This document shows, piece by piece, positions 12,053-52,000 of a DNA stretch of 64,000 nt. The notes under the pieces were generated by a model. That model saw nothing but the letters and a program-made list of their open reading frames with translations. It was not told the DNA's origin and made no database searches. Source of the DNA: Hydra vulgaris (Eukaryota; Cnidaria; Hydrozoa; Anthoathecata; Hydridae); the NCBI RefSeq assembly GCF_038396675.1, contig NC_088934.1, positions 2,980,001-3,044,000 on the forward strand, written 5' to 3'. Numbering within the stretch: position 1 is the first letter of the stretch; the number at the start of each line of letters is the position of its first letter. A program made the translations under genes and the position numbers.

Positions 12053-15000
12053 AATTTTTTTTTTTAGAAACATTTATTTGTCATTTATAAACATTTTACA
12101 ATGTTCTTTTTTTATAATTTTTATCAATAAAATTTAAATAAAAAAATTGTTAATGGCAGGAGCAAGTAAAAGACAGAAGTCATCAATCTTTCTACAGTTC
12201 TCATCAATCCCCTACAGTAAACGTAAAATATTTTTTACAAATTTCTCATTGTATAAACTTACAAATACTCGTTATATAAAATAAAATAATGCATAATTAC
12301 AACAAGAATACGACAAACTGCAAAAATTAAATATATACAGTAAGAAATATAACAAGATTTTTTTTTCACTTAAAAAAACAAAAATTGTTTGTGTCTGTTA
12401 ATTCAAGTAAATATTGTTTAACTATATTTTTAAAACAATTTATTGAAGTTATACTCTTCATATTTTCATTAAGAACTATGTTCCACAAGCGAGGTCCTCC
12501 ATATGAAATTGAGTAATCAGATGTTTTAAGAGTGACTTAAAATTATGGATAGAGCACCTCGTTAAGTATTTATAAATAATTTTTAGAAATCGGTTATTAA
12601 AGGATTTTGGAAGCATGTCATTTTGATATTTAAACACGAATAACAAGTTTTGGAGCACGTTTATATGTACGTCATAGACATTAAGAGCTTTAATTTCCCG
12701 GAGTAACGGCTTGGAGTGGGTGTATTTATGCACATCACATATAGTTCTATTGGCTTGTTTTTGCTTAATATATATATTTTTTAATGCTGAAGGGCAAGTA
12801 CTTTCCCAAGCAATATTACAATAGCTTATGTAGCTATGGATAAAAGTGTAATATAAAACTATTAAACATTTTTTACTAAGTAGGTGTGTTGTTTTATTCA
12901 TAATGCTTATAGTTTTAGAAATTTTGTTTTTAGCCTAATTTTTCCAACTAGGATGTTCATCAAATATTATTCCTAAGATTTTAAGTGATGAAACTCTGTT
13001 TACTATATTGTTAGTTGTTATTAGCTGAGGAAGTTGCAGAGGCAAGTCATTGGATTTAGACTGGTGATGAAATAAAATGTACTTAGTTTTAATGATATTC
13101 AAAGAAAGTTTGTTTGATTTAAACCACTTATTAAGGTTTTACAGCTCACGATTTACTGTAAAGAAAATTGTTTTTATATTGGAATAAGATTAAAAAAGAT
13201 TAATGGTATCAGCAAAAAGAACAAAACTAAGCATGTTTGAAGATAGGTAGATATCATTTACGAAAATCGGGAATGGTAGGGTGTTCGAGGATAGAGCCTT
13301 GGGGAGCTCTGCGGCTTTTTGTTTCTAACTTTGTACACATTGAATCATAAGATACTCCTTTTTTTCTATTTTAAAGGTAATTTTGAAACCATTTTAAGTT
13401 GCAATTTATTACTCGATATGTTTCTAGTTTGTACAAAAGAATTTTATAATCAATGTCAAAAGCTTTTGACAAGTAAATGAACAAGAGGAGAGTATAACTT
13501 TTTTTAGCAAACCCATCCAGAATTTGACTGGCTAAATTAGTTACTGCATGATGTGTTGAATGCCCTTGTCGAAAACCAAACTGTTTGCTGTATAAGATAT
13601 TATGTTTTTTAAGATAACTATACAGTCTGTTATACATAATACCCTCAAGCAACTTTGGAAAACAAGAAAGGATAGATATAGGTCAGTAGTTAGATGGTAT
13701 AGAATCGTCGCCATTTTGTATACAGGGACTACTCTTGCTATTTTCAATTGACAAGGAAAAATACCAGTTGTTATTGAGAGATTGAAGATAAACAAAAGAG
13801 GTAATTTAATAACATCAAAAACAGCTTTCAGAACATTAACATTAATATCTTCAAACCCGGCACTTTTATTTATTTTAGGCGCATTAAAGGATACCTGAAG
13901 TTTATTTAGAGACAGTTTCGACTCTTGCATTACATAGTGTGTTTTTTTTAAATAGGATTGAAATGTTTTATTTCCAGGAGTTATATCTGCTGCTAATTTT
14001 TTTCCTATGATTATAAAAAATTTGTTGAAGTTTTCAGCTATTTCTTTCTTATCAAATATTCGTTTGTTCAAGTTTATTTTTAATCTATTTGGAATAGTGG
14101 CGTTTTTTTGCAATTATTTTTTCCCGGTAACTTCTTTAATAACTTCCTATGTCTTTTTACTATTTCCTATTGAATGTTTTAAGAGGTTAGAATAATAACT
14201 TTTTTTTATTTGCTTTTTTATTCTTTTAAAACAAATTTTGTACTTTTTGCATTTAATTTCATTGTTATAAGCTTTATTTTTTTAAAAGTTTTCATGCAAC
14301 CTTTGTTTTCTTCTGGATTATTTTCTAAGACCATTTGTCTTCCACGGATTATTAAAGTTTTGGAATTAGTTGTTTTTTTAAGTTTTGGAAAGGATCTTTC
14401 GTATTGTTTAGAAAACAACCGTAAAAATAAGTTGTATGCATCATTAGCATCATTGCACTCAGTCAAAAGATTCCAAGCAATTTCTGATAATAATTCTTGA
14501 AATTTTATTATTATTTTTTTTTATTTTCTATTTTTTTTTAGGTGCTCCCAGAAGTATATTATCGCGGAGCACCGCAGGAGAGCATTTAACTAGAGGTTCA
14601 CGCCTCCTTCCATACCAATGTCGCTCATTGGGCTACAGCCGGCGTCGGACCCGGGACCTCTGGGTTCTGAGCCAGAACTCTAACCACTGCGCCACGGCTG
14701 CTCTAAATATTTATAATAGATTGGTTTTTTATTTGTCTTAGATATTTTGCGAATATATTTTTAAATTCAGGAATTAAAGAGTAGTTGATATGAAAATTTG
14801 GAAAATGATCGCTGATATCAGTTTTTAATATTCCACTTTTGATTTGGTAAGTCATGGCAATATTAGTGATAATGTTATCAATAAATGAAGAAGTATTTCA
14901 TGTTACGCGCGTTGGTTTGTTAATTACAGTTATTAAACTGTTCTGAAGTAGAGTATTTACAAACCGTTTAGCGTTTCATTCAGGGAATCATTATTTATTT

Positions 15001-15345
15001 TTTGAATATCTATGTTAAAATCACCAATTAAGTAAATATGTTTTTTAATGACTTTTAGCAATATATTTTTTAAGTGCTTCAAAATTACCATTAGGTGGTC
15101 TGTAAAATTACCATTAGGTGGTTTGTAAAGAGAAGTTATAACAATATTTTTGGTTTCCTGATTAATTTCCATTGTTAACGACTCACAATTAGCGTCATTG
15201 ACACTCAGGTTTAGTAATTTCTAAAAGTAAAAGAATTAAGAATAAAAATACATATGCCCCCGCCAACGCTTTTCTTTTTCAACTCAGCCTTTTCTAGTAA
15301 TTCATTAATTATCTTGGTGTTTGCTCTTAAATGTCGATAACAATT
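12053..15345 (-). mobile_element. LINE (CR1/Jockey-type, APE-RT), 5' truncated, broken
   Basis: On the minus strand, from 15345 down: the end of an AP endonuclease domain (KKSVGGGICIFI; ITSLYKPPNGNF; LIGDFNIDI); a linker (DANDAYNLFLRLF); reverse-transcriptase motifs (NKSAGFEDINVNVLK; ITTGIFPCQLKIARVVPVYK; KQFGFRQGHSTHHAV; FIYLSKAFD, in which the usual Asp of FIDLSKAFD is replaced by Tyr; LFADT); the C-terminal region (YCNIAWEST); then a 3' UTR ending near an A-run at 12053-12063 (T-run on the plus strand). Multiple stops and frameshifts are present. A SINE interrupts the linker at 14541-14704. The 3' UTR shares its CTTGCTCCTGCCATTAAC segment with the fragment inserted at 54046-54165. Confidence 0.85.
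14541..14704 (-). mobile_element. tRNA-derived SINE nested in a LINE
   Basis: The minus strand starts GAGCAGCCGTGGCGCAGTGG (box A TGGCGCAGTGG) and continues with GGTCCCGGGTCCGAC (box B-like). The body is GC-rich against the AT-rich surroundings and is related to the copy at 11788. It separates the endonuclease and reverse-transcriptase halves of the LINE at 12053-15345, so it is younger than that LINE. Confidence 0.8.
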
Positions 15346-15349
15346 TGTT

Positions 15350-16200
15350 CTTGCTGTTTCAATATAATCGCCATCTCACCTTTGTATTCTGAAAACATTG
15401 CTGCAGTTTCTTTTTTATATTCTAAAAAAATTTTTTTTTTGCATTTTTTAAATTTTAACAATTGTGTCTGCCATATTTATCAAACTTTTCTGTTATTTTA
15501 TTTTTTCTTCTTTTTTTTGTAAATAATATATATGTTAATTGTTAATAGGTATATATTATTATAAAAATTTGTTTAAAGATTAAACTTTTTTCAGCCTTAT
15601 AAAAAAAAACACGTCTGCTTACTTCCGTGCGCATAGCGCTTTTTAAGGTATAAACATGGTGTGTGTTTTTTGTTTCGTCTTTCGCTTGATATCATTCACC
15701 GACCATAAAAAAACTTGATCCAGATAACAGATATGATATTTTTTGAAATTGACAACTCAAACAGAATTGAAAGAGGAATAATTGCATTTGCAATTGTTTT
15801 CAAAAATATCGTTGCGCCTGAGAAAACATTCTATTATTTAAAGAATTTTAGTGTCTGCGTACAGGGCATGCGCAAGAATGTATTTAGTTAATTGTTTGTA
15901 ATGCTAAGTTTGTGAGTTAATTGTTAATTTAAATCGCGCTATTTGTATGTTAAATGTTTTTGCAATCGCGATTTTAGATTTAGAGGGGTCAAAGTTTATG
16001 TTTTAAACTACGAATTTTGTATGTATTTGCTCTTCACTTCAATGAAATGATAATTACTGCAAAAATTAGTAGTAAGTTAATTATTTGAAAGTATAAGTTT
16101 ATGAGTCATCATGGCGGAAAAAAAGAAACCTTTGGGTTTCCTTTATATATAAAATTTTCTATATAAAACGCATATCAGATATAGAGACAGAATACAAGCA
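15350..16200. other. Non-coding, no recognised feature
   Basis: AT-rich sequence upstream of a LINE relic (- strand) and a hAT relic (+ strand). Only short frames are present. Confidence 0.45.
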
Positions 16201-16204
16201 AAGA

Positions 16205-17290
16205 TATTGATTAAATTTTTATATAGATTTTTATAGATAGGATGAACAAGAACAATCAATTGCAGGTAAGTTACGATATAGGATGTATTTATTACTATCA
16301 AGTTAGTTAATAAATACAAAATAATAATAATTTAGAGAGATAACAGATATGACCTTTAGTTAAGCCTTAATAACCATTATGTTTTATTTTTTAATTTTTT
16401 TTTTCCTTGGTGTTGGGTGCACTTTTAACCAGTTTTAAAAATCATAACAAACAGAAATAACTTGGACGCTAAGAGCAAAAGACGTCTGAATAAAACTGAC
16501 AGTCTCAAGATTTAAAAGACATTCCTGATGAAGAAGTTGAATCTCTTTCTGTATAAGAACGCTTTATTTTACAACCAAGTACTAGTACTAGTACGTCAAG
16601 TTTACTATTTTCATTCAAGGTTTAGCCTTTTCTTGAAAAAATAAATTGAATACAAATACTGTACACTTTCCTGTACTGTAGCTATTACCAGCAATATTCA
16701 GGAGGTTTATGGATGGAGTATATTAACAAATAATGTAAACAATTTGAGTGTAAAACCTCTAAGTAAAAGCCGTTAAGAGAGTAGGATAGACACCCTTGAA
16801 TCTATGCGATACCGCATTGATGAGGCTTATGACGCTGCTTATGAATGTCTTTTTTTAAATTAAATTAATTTAGTAAGCAAAACATTTCAGATGAAAACTG
16901 TTGATCTGCAGAGCGCTTTGAAACTAAAAGAAAGTTTCGAGACATTTTTGAAGAACATGAGATCAGAAAATGGGCTGTACAGCGTTATTACAGATGCAAT
17001 GGAACTGACCGAAAATCTGGACATCGATCCAGAGTTCTCTTACGAAGTTGTTGTCAGGCCGAGAAAAATCTAAAGGCAACTATCCTATGAAGGTAAAGAA
17101 GAACCTGTGAAGTAGGCAGAGTCTTTAAAATTAAATTTCTTTTTTGTAGTTTGAGACGCTACAATTAATTCTTTGTCAGAAGTATTTGAACGGATAGAAA
17201 ATCACAGCAAACATATCGAATTCTTCTATAACATAAGAGGGCGTTAAACCTTAATCTTGCATATACCAAAAATAATTCTTGAAATAGTCA
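16205..17290 (+). pseudogene. hAT transposase (ZMYM1-like) fragment
   Basis: Frames in order: IPDEEVESLSV (16520), a TTF-domain-downstream segment KRWSILTNNVNNLSVKPLSK, then ESRIDTLESMRYRIDEAYDA (about 16780-16840), then the open frame 16891-17073 (VDLQSALKLKESFETFLKNM ... LDIDPEFSYEVVVRPRK), then NSLSEVFERIENHSKHIEFF (about 17167-17226). This is the collinear order of ZMYM1-like hAT transposases. Stops and frameshifts make it dead, and the C-terminal dimerisation block is missing. Confidence 0.6.
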
Positions 17291-17465
17291 TGTCTGCAAA
17301 GTTATTAAGAAGATCTGATTTCTTTATATTACTAGTACTAAGAGAATCATCAGGTGATAACAGCTATTGACAAGAGAAACTGTGGGAAATGTTTTCCACT
17401 TGTTAAAAACTGCTCAAGAGGTCATTGTGTCGCTAAACAAAATCACGACTCCAACTCAAATAGTA

Positions 17466-17505
17466 AAACTTCTCGGTATTGCACGTGCGATACCGAGAAG
17501 TTTTA
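17466..17505. repeat. Short palindrome
   Basis: AAACTTCTCGGTATTGCACG and its reverse complement meet at a GCACGTGC centre, with one mismatch. Confidence 0.85.
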
Positions 17506-17570
17506 GGTTTTTGTTTTAAAGTCAAAATTTTTTTTATTATTATTATATAAATAACTTTTGCATCGGCGTA

Positions 17571-18190
17571 GAAAGAATTTTTTGGTGTTCGAGATAGGTA
17601 ACTTCCAGACATGGAGCAAACTCCAAACATTTATATGTTTATACTTATGTCAAATAATGAGGGTTTGCAAAAAATTGCGATGATTGGAGGCTGGGAACAA
17701 AAAAGCCCCAAAATTTTTGCCCCCCCTGCATTAAACGTGAGAGCAACAAGTTGATGAAGTATTTTTTGTACTATTCTTAACTAGACTTAGATTCATCGAT
17801 AAATTTTAAGTTTCATAGTATTATCTATTAGCGTTTAAAAATTATTACCATATAAAATTTGCAACCCCCTCAAATTGAGGAGGGTTTAAACTTTATATGG
17901 TCATAATTTTTGAACGCTAAAATATTTTAAAATGAAATCTAAAATTTATTGATGAATATAAGTCTAGTTAAGAATAGTACAAAAAATACTTCATCAACTT
18001 GTTGCTCTCACGTTTGGGGCAGGGGGGGAGGGCAAAAATTTTGGGGCTTTTTTGTTCCTAGCCTCCAATCATCGCAATTTTTTGCAAACCCTCATTATTT
18101 GACATAAGTATAAACATATAAATGTTTGGAGTTTGCTCCATGTCTGGAAGTTACCTATCTCGAACACCAAAAAATTTTTTCTACGCCTAT
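17571..18190. mobile_element. Foldback MITE, about 310-bp inverted arms
   Basis: The two halves (17571-17878 and 17881-18190) are reverse complements apart from scattered substitutions, meeting at a centre near 17878. Recognisable pieces include CGTGAGAGCAACAAGTTGAT and the G/C-run near 17720 and 18030. A single-arm relative lies at 54476-54665, so this is a dispersed family. It has no coding capacity. Confidence 0.85.
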
Positions 18191-18247
18191 GAACTTTTGT
18201 CTTTGTCCAAAATTTTTTATTTGCCAAATAAAATAAAAGTTCTTTGA

Positions 18248-18297
18248 AGGTTAAATATTTTGTACATGCACGTGCATGTACAAAATATTTAACCTTG
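18248..18297. repeat. Perfect 50-bp palindrome
   Basis: The arms run AAGGTTAAATATTTTGTACA then TGC, meeting at ACGT, with no mismatch. Confidence 0.9.
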
Positions 18298-18399
18298 AAC
18301 TTTTCATATATTTGGCAACATAAAAATTTTTAATTTCCGCGTACTACTTTTTAAAGAATTTAGCAAACATTTCGCTTTGGAATTTGAGTCGAAGTCGTA

Positions 18400-18770
18400 C
18401 TCTGAAATTTTTAACGATTGGAGTTGGTACTTTTTTTTACGACTCCACACCCCTGGCTATATCTATCATTTTTAGAAGTACAAGATACGCCTAAACTGGT
18501 TATTTTTGAATAGTTTGAAGAGTATGACTTTTATACATAACTATAGTTAAACATTTGATGTAACAGTCAACAAATAATGACTGTGACAGCCTAGTAACAA
18601 ATAAAACAAAAACGCACACAGCGTAGTAAACGTTTTCACTTCAATGAAGAAGGTTGGCATTTAAAAACGAAGTGTCACCGAATATTCAGTGCTTAGGTCG
18701 AGCGCCAAACCAAATGTTCGGTATTTAGCGAAACCGCAATTCGTGACATCTCTACTTTAAATACCACGAA
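18400..18770. other. Non-coding stretch between MITE and LINE tail
   Basis: No gene. Contains the GACTCCA/TGGAGTC pieces flanking the foldback and a TTCGGTATTTAGCGAAACCG segment with internal complementarity (about 18715-18740) that may be a decayed MITE end. Confidence 0.35.
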
Positions 18771-18779
18771 GAATTTGCA

Positions 18780-19030
18780 AACATTCTTCAAGGAAACATT
18801 TCATTTTCAACAGATTTGCAAATGCATGGAACTTAATTCCGATTAAAGCTGTAATAGCAAAGTCCGTTAATTATTTTAAAGGAGTTCTGACTGCTGGCTG
18901 AGTAGCAATAAAGCATAACTAGTGTGCGCAACAAAACACTAACTGGATTTGTCCAGCACAGCAAGAACTACTGTTACTATACTACTACTATTGGATCACT
19001 TCTTGGAATCCTACAGGTCAGAGTCGAAAA
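18780..19030 (+). mobile_element. LINE C-terminal fragment and 3' UTR
   Basis: The frame starting near 18795 reads FIFNRFANAWNLIPIKAVIA then KSVNYFKGVLTAG, the typical C-terminal 'RxxNxWNxLP...VNxFK' end of CR1/L2-type LINE ORF2, followed by a stop and a short UTR. It is extremely 5'-truncated. Confidence 0.6.
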
Positions 19031-19096
19031 ACGGAGGTGGCAACTACCATATTCTTAATGAAATAAACTAGATGTCACAGATCAAAGACAAACATA

Positions 19097-19102
19097 TTTA
19101 TT
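19097..19102 (-). terminator. Possible PSMB5 polyadenylation hexamer
   Basis: AATAAA on the minus strand about 490 bases past the PSMB5 stop codon. It is the only exact match seen between it and the stop; weak positional support. Confidence 0.25.
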
Positions 19103-19593
19103 AAAACATATTTAAATTGCGATGCGAAAAATTTAATTATTATTACAGTAAAGAAACACTAAATAATTTTAAATTTTTTTTTGATTATTGTATATACATT
19201 ATACTTAAATAAGTAATAATTTTAACCACATGAATTAGTTATTTAAATAAAGATATTTCTGGTGTCAGACAGTATAAGGTTAAAGTTGCCAACTTTACAA
19301 ATCCGTTACTATAGTAATAAATATAACTGGAATTTTAGGTCCGGAAATGTTTTAAGGCATTTACTGGTTCACAATTATTTTTATGTGTAGACGTACCAAT
19401 ATTATGAAGCCTTCATGTTAACCAAATATTTAACAAACAGTAACTTATATTTTAACAATTTTTTTTTTCCCTTAGAAATGTACATTTCGAGATTATGATT
19501 TTTAACTATATTTTGGGCAGCTACAAATAACATAATTTAACTGAAAATGTCTATGTCGTAAAAAAAACTTAACGAGACGCAAGCGATTTGTTT

Positions 19594-46183
<26,590 letters not shown>

Positions 46184-46971
46184 TTTGAAAGTGACCCAGC
46201 AAAGTATCGGACCTTAAGAGACAAGGAAATTATGAGACAAATTTAATTATCCGGAATTTTATTATTCGGAATGAAACAAATAAGTGATCAAATATAACCT
46301 GTTTCCACCTGTTAAATTCAAGAGAACTTTTTAATGTTCACCAGTTAAATTCAAGAGAGAATTTATTTCAGTAATAAAATGAACCCAGGCCCAATGAAAG
46401 GATGGCAGAAGTTAGTGCGCCGCTCAAAGGTCTTTAAGAGTTTATGGATAAAATGAATAATAGTTTTTTTTAGTTCAAACAGAGCTTTTTGTTGAATGTA
46501 ATTGGCGTAATAAGGTAAAATATAGTTTCATATTACTAGTTATAGATAATATGTGTTATCTAAGCCTGATTTATTCAAACCGTATTCTGACTTTATTTTG
46601 TGATTTTTTGCTTCGAAGTAGGTATTGTGGTTTACCCTCCTCTAGGTAATTGCCATACAGAGGCCACACAACCAAGGCCCGCAAAGACGAGTTCAGTTCA
46701 TTAAAGAGCATCATAACCCGCTTCTCAGATCAAAAGTAAGTTAGTTTAAGAAAAATGAAGGATAATTGAGTGAAAGTCAGAAAAAGTCGAGTTAGAAAGA
46801 TAGCATTGAGAAAGCGGACAGATATTGCACTGATGTAAGAACGTGCATTTAGTTAATATCTTATAATATAAGATATTAACTTTTCTTAAATTCTTTTATT
46901 TTCTTAAACTTTTTTACTTCGAAGTATATATGTTTAACAAATGCGATGTTGCAGTAAGTTACCGAAAAAGA
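46184..46971. other. Upstream region of PSMB5
   Basis: No supported open frame. Contains the 5' flank of PSMB5 and two segments ending at canonical GTAAGT after a TTCGAAG (46620-46740 and 46920-46955), which could be untranslated exons of a non-coding transcript; every frame across them has stops. Confidence 0.3.
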
Positions 46972-47124
46972 CCATAAACCAGAGACGTGGTGGCACCTAA
47001 AAAGCAGGTACGAATTTCCAGAAGAGAGGCCCCGTGAAGTACTTTTAACAAGAAACAAATAAGCAATCAAGGTAAATTATATTTATACTAAAAAAAGTTT
47101 TTCACGGATATAAAATATTATGTA

Positions 47125-49024
47125 ACTCATTTGATTAAAGAGTTTGAATGTGCTTACAAAATGCTAAAAATCAATAAATCGATAGGCCCAGATCAAATAA
47201 ATGGTAACGTTATAATCAGTTCTTACGAGATCATAAAAACTATACTCTTTCCGGTCTTTAGTTGTTCAATTAAACAAGGTATATTTCCTGATCAACTAAA
47301 GATAGCCAACGATACACCAATATTTAAATGGGGGGGGGGGGGGTAAATTATCAAATATAACTAATTATCGTCCAATTTCTGTACTTTCTGGTTTTTCAAA
47401 GATTTATGAAAGGATCCTTTACAATAAAATTTATGATCATCTTTCTAAAAATAAAATACTAAATGCAACCCAATATAGGTTTAAAAAAAATAACTCCACT
47501 GAACACGCAGTGCTTCATCTGACTAGAAATATTGCAGATTCGTTTGAGAATTCACAATTTACTCTTAGAGTATTCATTGATTTATCAAAAGCTTTTGATA
47601 CGATAGATCAAGAGATTCTTATTAAAAAACTTAAAAATTATGAAATCTGTGGTAATTTTCTAAAATTACTAAAGAGCTATTTAAGCAACCGAAAGCAGTA
47701 TGTGCAAACTGATGCATCCTCCTCTACTAATTTATTAAATATAACATGTGGCGTCCTCCAAGGATCTATACTAGAACACTTCTTTTTTTCATTTATATTA
47801 ATGATCTTTATAATGCCTCTAATAAAAAAACAGTAATGTTTGCTGATGACATTTCTTTTTTCTGTCTAGTAATAATATCATAACACTATTTAATGAAATG
47901 AACATGGAGCTAATTAAAATTTCAAAATGGTTTAAGTCAAATAAGTTATCAATAAGCATTGAAAAAATAAATGGACTCTATTTCATCCAAAATCCAAAAA
48001 ACATCTTTTGCCAAATGATATGCCTCAAATATATATATATAATATTCAAATAAAACAATCAAAAGTTATACTTTTTCTTGGTGTTTTTATTGATGAAAAC
48101 CTTACGTGGAAAAATTATATTGAAACCTTGCGCAACAAAGTTTCAAAAAATATTGGAGTATTATATAAAGCGAGAAGTTTTGTAAATAGACACGCATTAA
48201 TTCAACTTTATTACTCACTTATTCAATGCCATCTAAATTATTCAAATATCGCATGGGGCAGTGCTAAAAAAAGTCAATTAGATCCTCTTTATCGGCAACA
48301 GAAGCATCTAGCACGACTAATAAATTTTAAAGATCGTTTTACTCATGCAAAACCACTTTTATTCAAAATGAGTATTCTTAATGTATACCAACTAAATGTT
48401 TTTAACACTCTTTGCTTTATATTTAAATGTAAGATAAACTTAGCTCCAATACCTTTTCAAAATTTATATGCAATAAAGCCTAAAAACAAATATGATCTAA
48501 GAAATTACAATTTTATTTATCAACATTATTCGCATACAAATCTTGGAAGATCTCTTATATCTTATCGCGGAGCTTATTTGTGGAACCAAATAGTTTTAAA
48601 AAATTTTGATTTTTCCCAAAGTTGGAATTTTTTTACTTTCAAACAAACTGAAAAAAGTTATTTTCTCAATAGAAAATATTTTCGAGTTCTTCTGATCTCG
48701 TTTCTCTTTTATAAGTGTTTCTAAATGTAATTTAAAATATTTGTTTTTATTTTTTATTGTTTTTTTAATCGGTATTTTATTTGTATGACGGTTTTCATAA
48801 AAACGGTATTTATTAATTTAAAATATTTGATTTTATTTTTTTTTATTGTTTTGTTAAACGGTGTTTTATAATTGAGGTTATTTTAATTGTAAGATGGTTT
48901 TCTTTAACGGTATTTACTTTTTATTCTATATTTTTTTGAAATATTTGGTTTATAATTTTTGTATTGTTAAACGGTTCTCGGTGACAGGATCTTATGATCC
49001 TCTTCGAGTTTGCGTGTTCTTTAT
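47125..49024 (+). mobile_element. LINE (CR1/Jockey-type), 5' truncated, nested in hAT
   Basis: RT domains in order: INKSIGPDQINGNVI, KQGIFPDQLKIANDTPIFK, NYRPISVLSGFSKIYERILY, HAVLHLTRNIADSFENSQFT, VFIDLSKAFDTIDQEIL, TCGVLQGSIL, a degraded FADD, LGVFIDENLTWKNYIETLRN, and CHLNYSNIAWGSAKKSQLD, then the C-terminal domain to CF at 48724. Frameshifts occur at a 14-G run (47330-47343) and near 47835-48005; the last 238 codons (48008-48724) are open. The 3' UTR ends with a stem-loop (48986-49001). ATATTATGTA at 47115-47124 and 49025-49034 is a candidate 10-bp target-site duplication. Confidence 0.85.
48986..49001 (+). other. LINE 3'-terminal stem-loop
   Basis: AGGATC-TTAT-GATCCT, preceded by CGGTTCTCGGTGAC. 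It matches the position and flanks of the 5122-5137 stem-loop with compensatory changes. Confidence 0.75.
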
Positions 49025-49034
49025 ATATTATGTA

Positions 49035-52000
49035 CCAAAGACACTTTTACCAGAGAATATTGTTAAATGAACAAAAAAAAAAAAAAAATTTGTATCAGCA
49101 TAGTTTTTTATTATGTATAAATCAGTCGAATTCCACATTTTCTCATGTTCCACTGAAAAGAGAACGCGATCTCCAACATGCTCAGATGTCAACCAATTTG
49201 CTAGACGAGTTTTGAAAAGTTTGCTGAAAACTCTCTCAGGCTGAATTTGTTGAAATTGTACTAAATATCTTCTATAGAACGGCAACAGAATGGAACACAG
49301 TATCTAACATTGTCTTCAGCATAAAATTGTAAATGGTGAGAAAAGAAGGCAAAATTTTTCTATCCTTCTCAGCAGCCTTTCTGTTGATCTCCACAAAATC
49401 AGCCATTTCAGTAGTGAATTCATTTAAACTGATACCAATTTTGAATTTTTCAAGCACTGATTGAATTTTTTTCTTGTTAATTAGAGTTATGAAAATTATG
49501 ACTAATATCTTCACTAAAAGATGTCTATGCTTTTTTAAAAACTTCCGCTGTAAAGAAAATTTGTCAACAAGAACTGCAGTTGCTGAATCCACTAGAGTAT
49601 AAAACACTTCTGCCAGCCACTGATCTTTAGCCTGAGTAAGTCGCTCATCTTTTTTTCATCGAAGTCCAGTTGCTTCTTTCTGCGAGTCCTAGCAAATGTT
49701 TGCTGTTCAAGCCAAGCTTCAGTTGCAACTTTACTAGCAGATAAAATTGTACTTTGGTCAGCACTCTCCCTTGATACTTGAAGCTTTTCCAGTGATACAT
49801 CGACAGACATAATAGCAAAAAAAAATCAAGTGTTTCTCCTTGAAGAATTTTATTTAGGGGACCCAAGATAGTAAAAATTTCTTTGAAGAGACATAAAGTC
49901 ACAATATTTCATATGACTGAAATCGGGATAAAAGATTTTGTGCTTCACTTCGAATATTCATTTTTAATTCCATGTCATTTGAAATTTGTTAAAGGCAATC
50001 GATTATTGCACGATGTAGTGTCAGCAGCCAATTTGTAGCATTTTGTAAGGAACTGAAACGAACACTGTTAGTAGCAGCCAATTCAATTACTGATTCACAT
50101 CCTCAAGAAGAGATTTGTACTTCTCAAAAATATTACTTCGTTTCCTTGAGTTTCCGTATAGAAAAGTTTTTAATTTCTGCACGATACCAGACTTGTTTTC
50201 TGTTTCAAAAAGGTTAACAGTAACAACAGAAGATTTTGCACAAGCTTTCATAACCAGATTTGTTCCATGAGATCCACAATAAATATTTGTTGCTATGGGA
50301 GAACACTGCTTCAAATGTGTTGCAACTCCTTTGTTTATTCCTTGCATATTGCTTGCACCATCAAAAGACATACCCACACACTTTTAAATATCTACCTTCT
50401 TTGATTTGAGTTCATCTTTGATTTTTTCACTTATTCCTTCACCAGTAGTTGTTTCAGTTTTAACCATTGAAATCAGATGTACAACGGCCTCCTCTGCAGC
50501 AAGCGTAACATAACGTAATACAATAGAGGTTTGCTCACAGAATGTAACATCATTCGTGCCATCAGCTGATAGTAAAAAGAATACTAACTATTTACCTCTT
50601 CTGAAATACCCTTCTTGACTATCTGTGTCATAGTCTGAATTAGCTTGTTTGTGTATAATTAGAAAAAGGCGTAATTCTAGCACCCCCTCCAGCAGATTGC
50701 TTTTGAGAACTGCGAACATTTGAGTAAAGTTTTTCATTCTGCACCTCATCATACTGACTGAGTAAATTTAACAACTTTAGAAATTCAACCGCGCCACATT
50801 AAGAGATTTCACTTTTTTTAGAGTCATTGTAAAAGTTGGCTTCTCCATTACCACGTAAAGAAATACTCTCTACAATCAAATACCGAATTGCATCAATAAC
50901 TCGTATTAGGTATTGATGTAGTTTCTCCGCTTCTTTACGCTTTTTGTTCAGATGTCTCTTGGTTTCAATATTTAATATGTTTTCAACTATGGAGTCTGAT
51001 AATGCATGGACCATAGCTTCAGCAGCATTTCGATGGTTTTTCTTGGTGCAATGCTTTGTTATGATGTGACTTTAGTTTGACTAATTATCAAACTCATCAC
51101 GTATAGAATTTGTGTCCTCTCTTGATCCAAAGCATAAACAAACAATAGTAGAGAGTAAGTTAGTTATGACTTTTTCTGCACAACTTTAATGTCATTAACT
51201 TTAACTGATTCAGTGTAATACTTAGATAACCTTGAATGTTTTTTTGGCTGATTTGGTCCTAATACATTAAATTGCTTTTTATCAATCGTCTTTGCATTTT
51301 TCAGCTCTAGAAATTTAGCTGGATTATTTTCATTAACATTTACAACGTTGTCTGGTTGCTTCTAAATAATTTTTTATGGTAGAGTTAGGTCCACCACTGC
51401 AGTTACAGGCACTTCATAGTTGCCCATTTTTTACAGGCACTCTTTCAGGTTCAGTAATGTTTCGGTTTCAGAATGTGTCTGAATATTGTAGTTCTGTTTA
51501 TTTATCTACTGCAATTATGACATCTTGATTGTCTGTTTGTCTGTTTCTTATACAGATGATTAGTCACTAATCTCTGTTATTGGCTCTGTTTCAATAATAG
51601 GCTTACTTGTGATATTCATAATGAATGTTGATGTTAGTTCTACATTCTCTGTTGCTGTAGATGATGCCCCAGCTTTTCTCTGTATTTGTGGCACTTGCAC
51701 TGACGCGAGACTTGCATTTAACTTTAACTGTTTTGGATCAATACCAGCTACTTTCAATTCATGTTGTCGTTTTTGAGCATTCAAAAACGACAACATGTTC
51801 TTTCATTTCACCTAAAACATAAATAAATATAAAATTAAAACTAGTCCTATGATAGACACCAGGGCATTGGTTTCTTTCGTTTGAGTTATAACTACTATCG
51901 GTTCATGGAGTTTATGCATAGTACTACTATTTATAAATTCCATGGACCTATAGTGAGTGGACTAAAGCATATTGAGTAGTAGTAAATGAAAGTAATAACA

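Noticed and set aside
46184..46971. Coding exons upstream of PSMB5 ending at GTAAGT
   Set aside because: All frames contain stops; kept only as a possible non-coding transcript.
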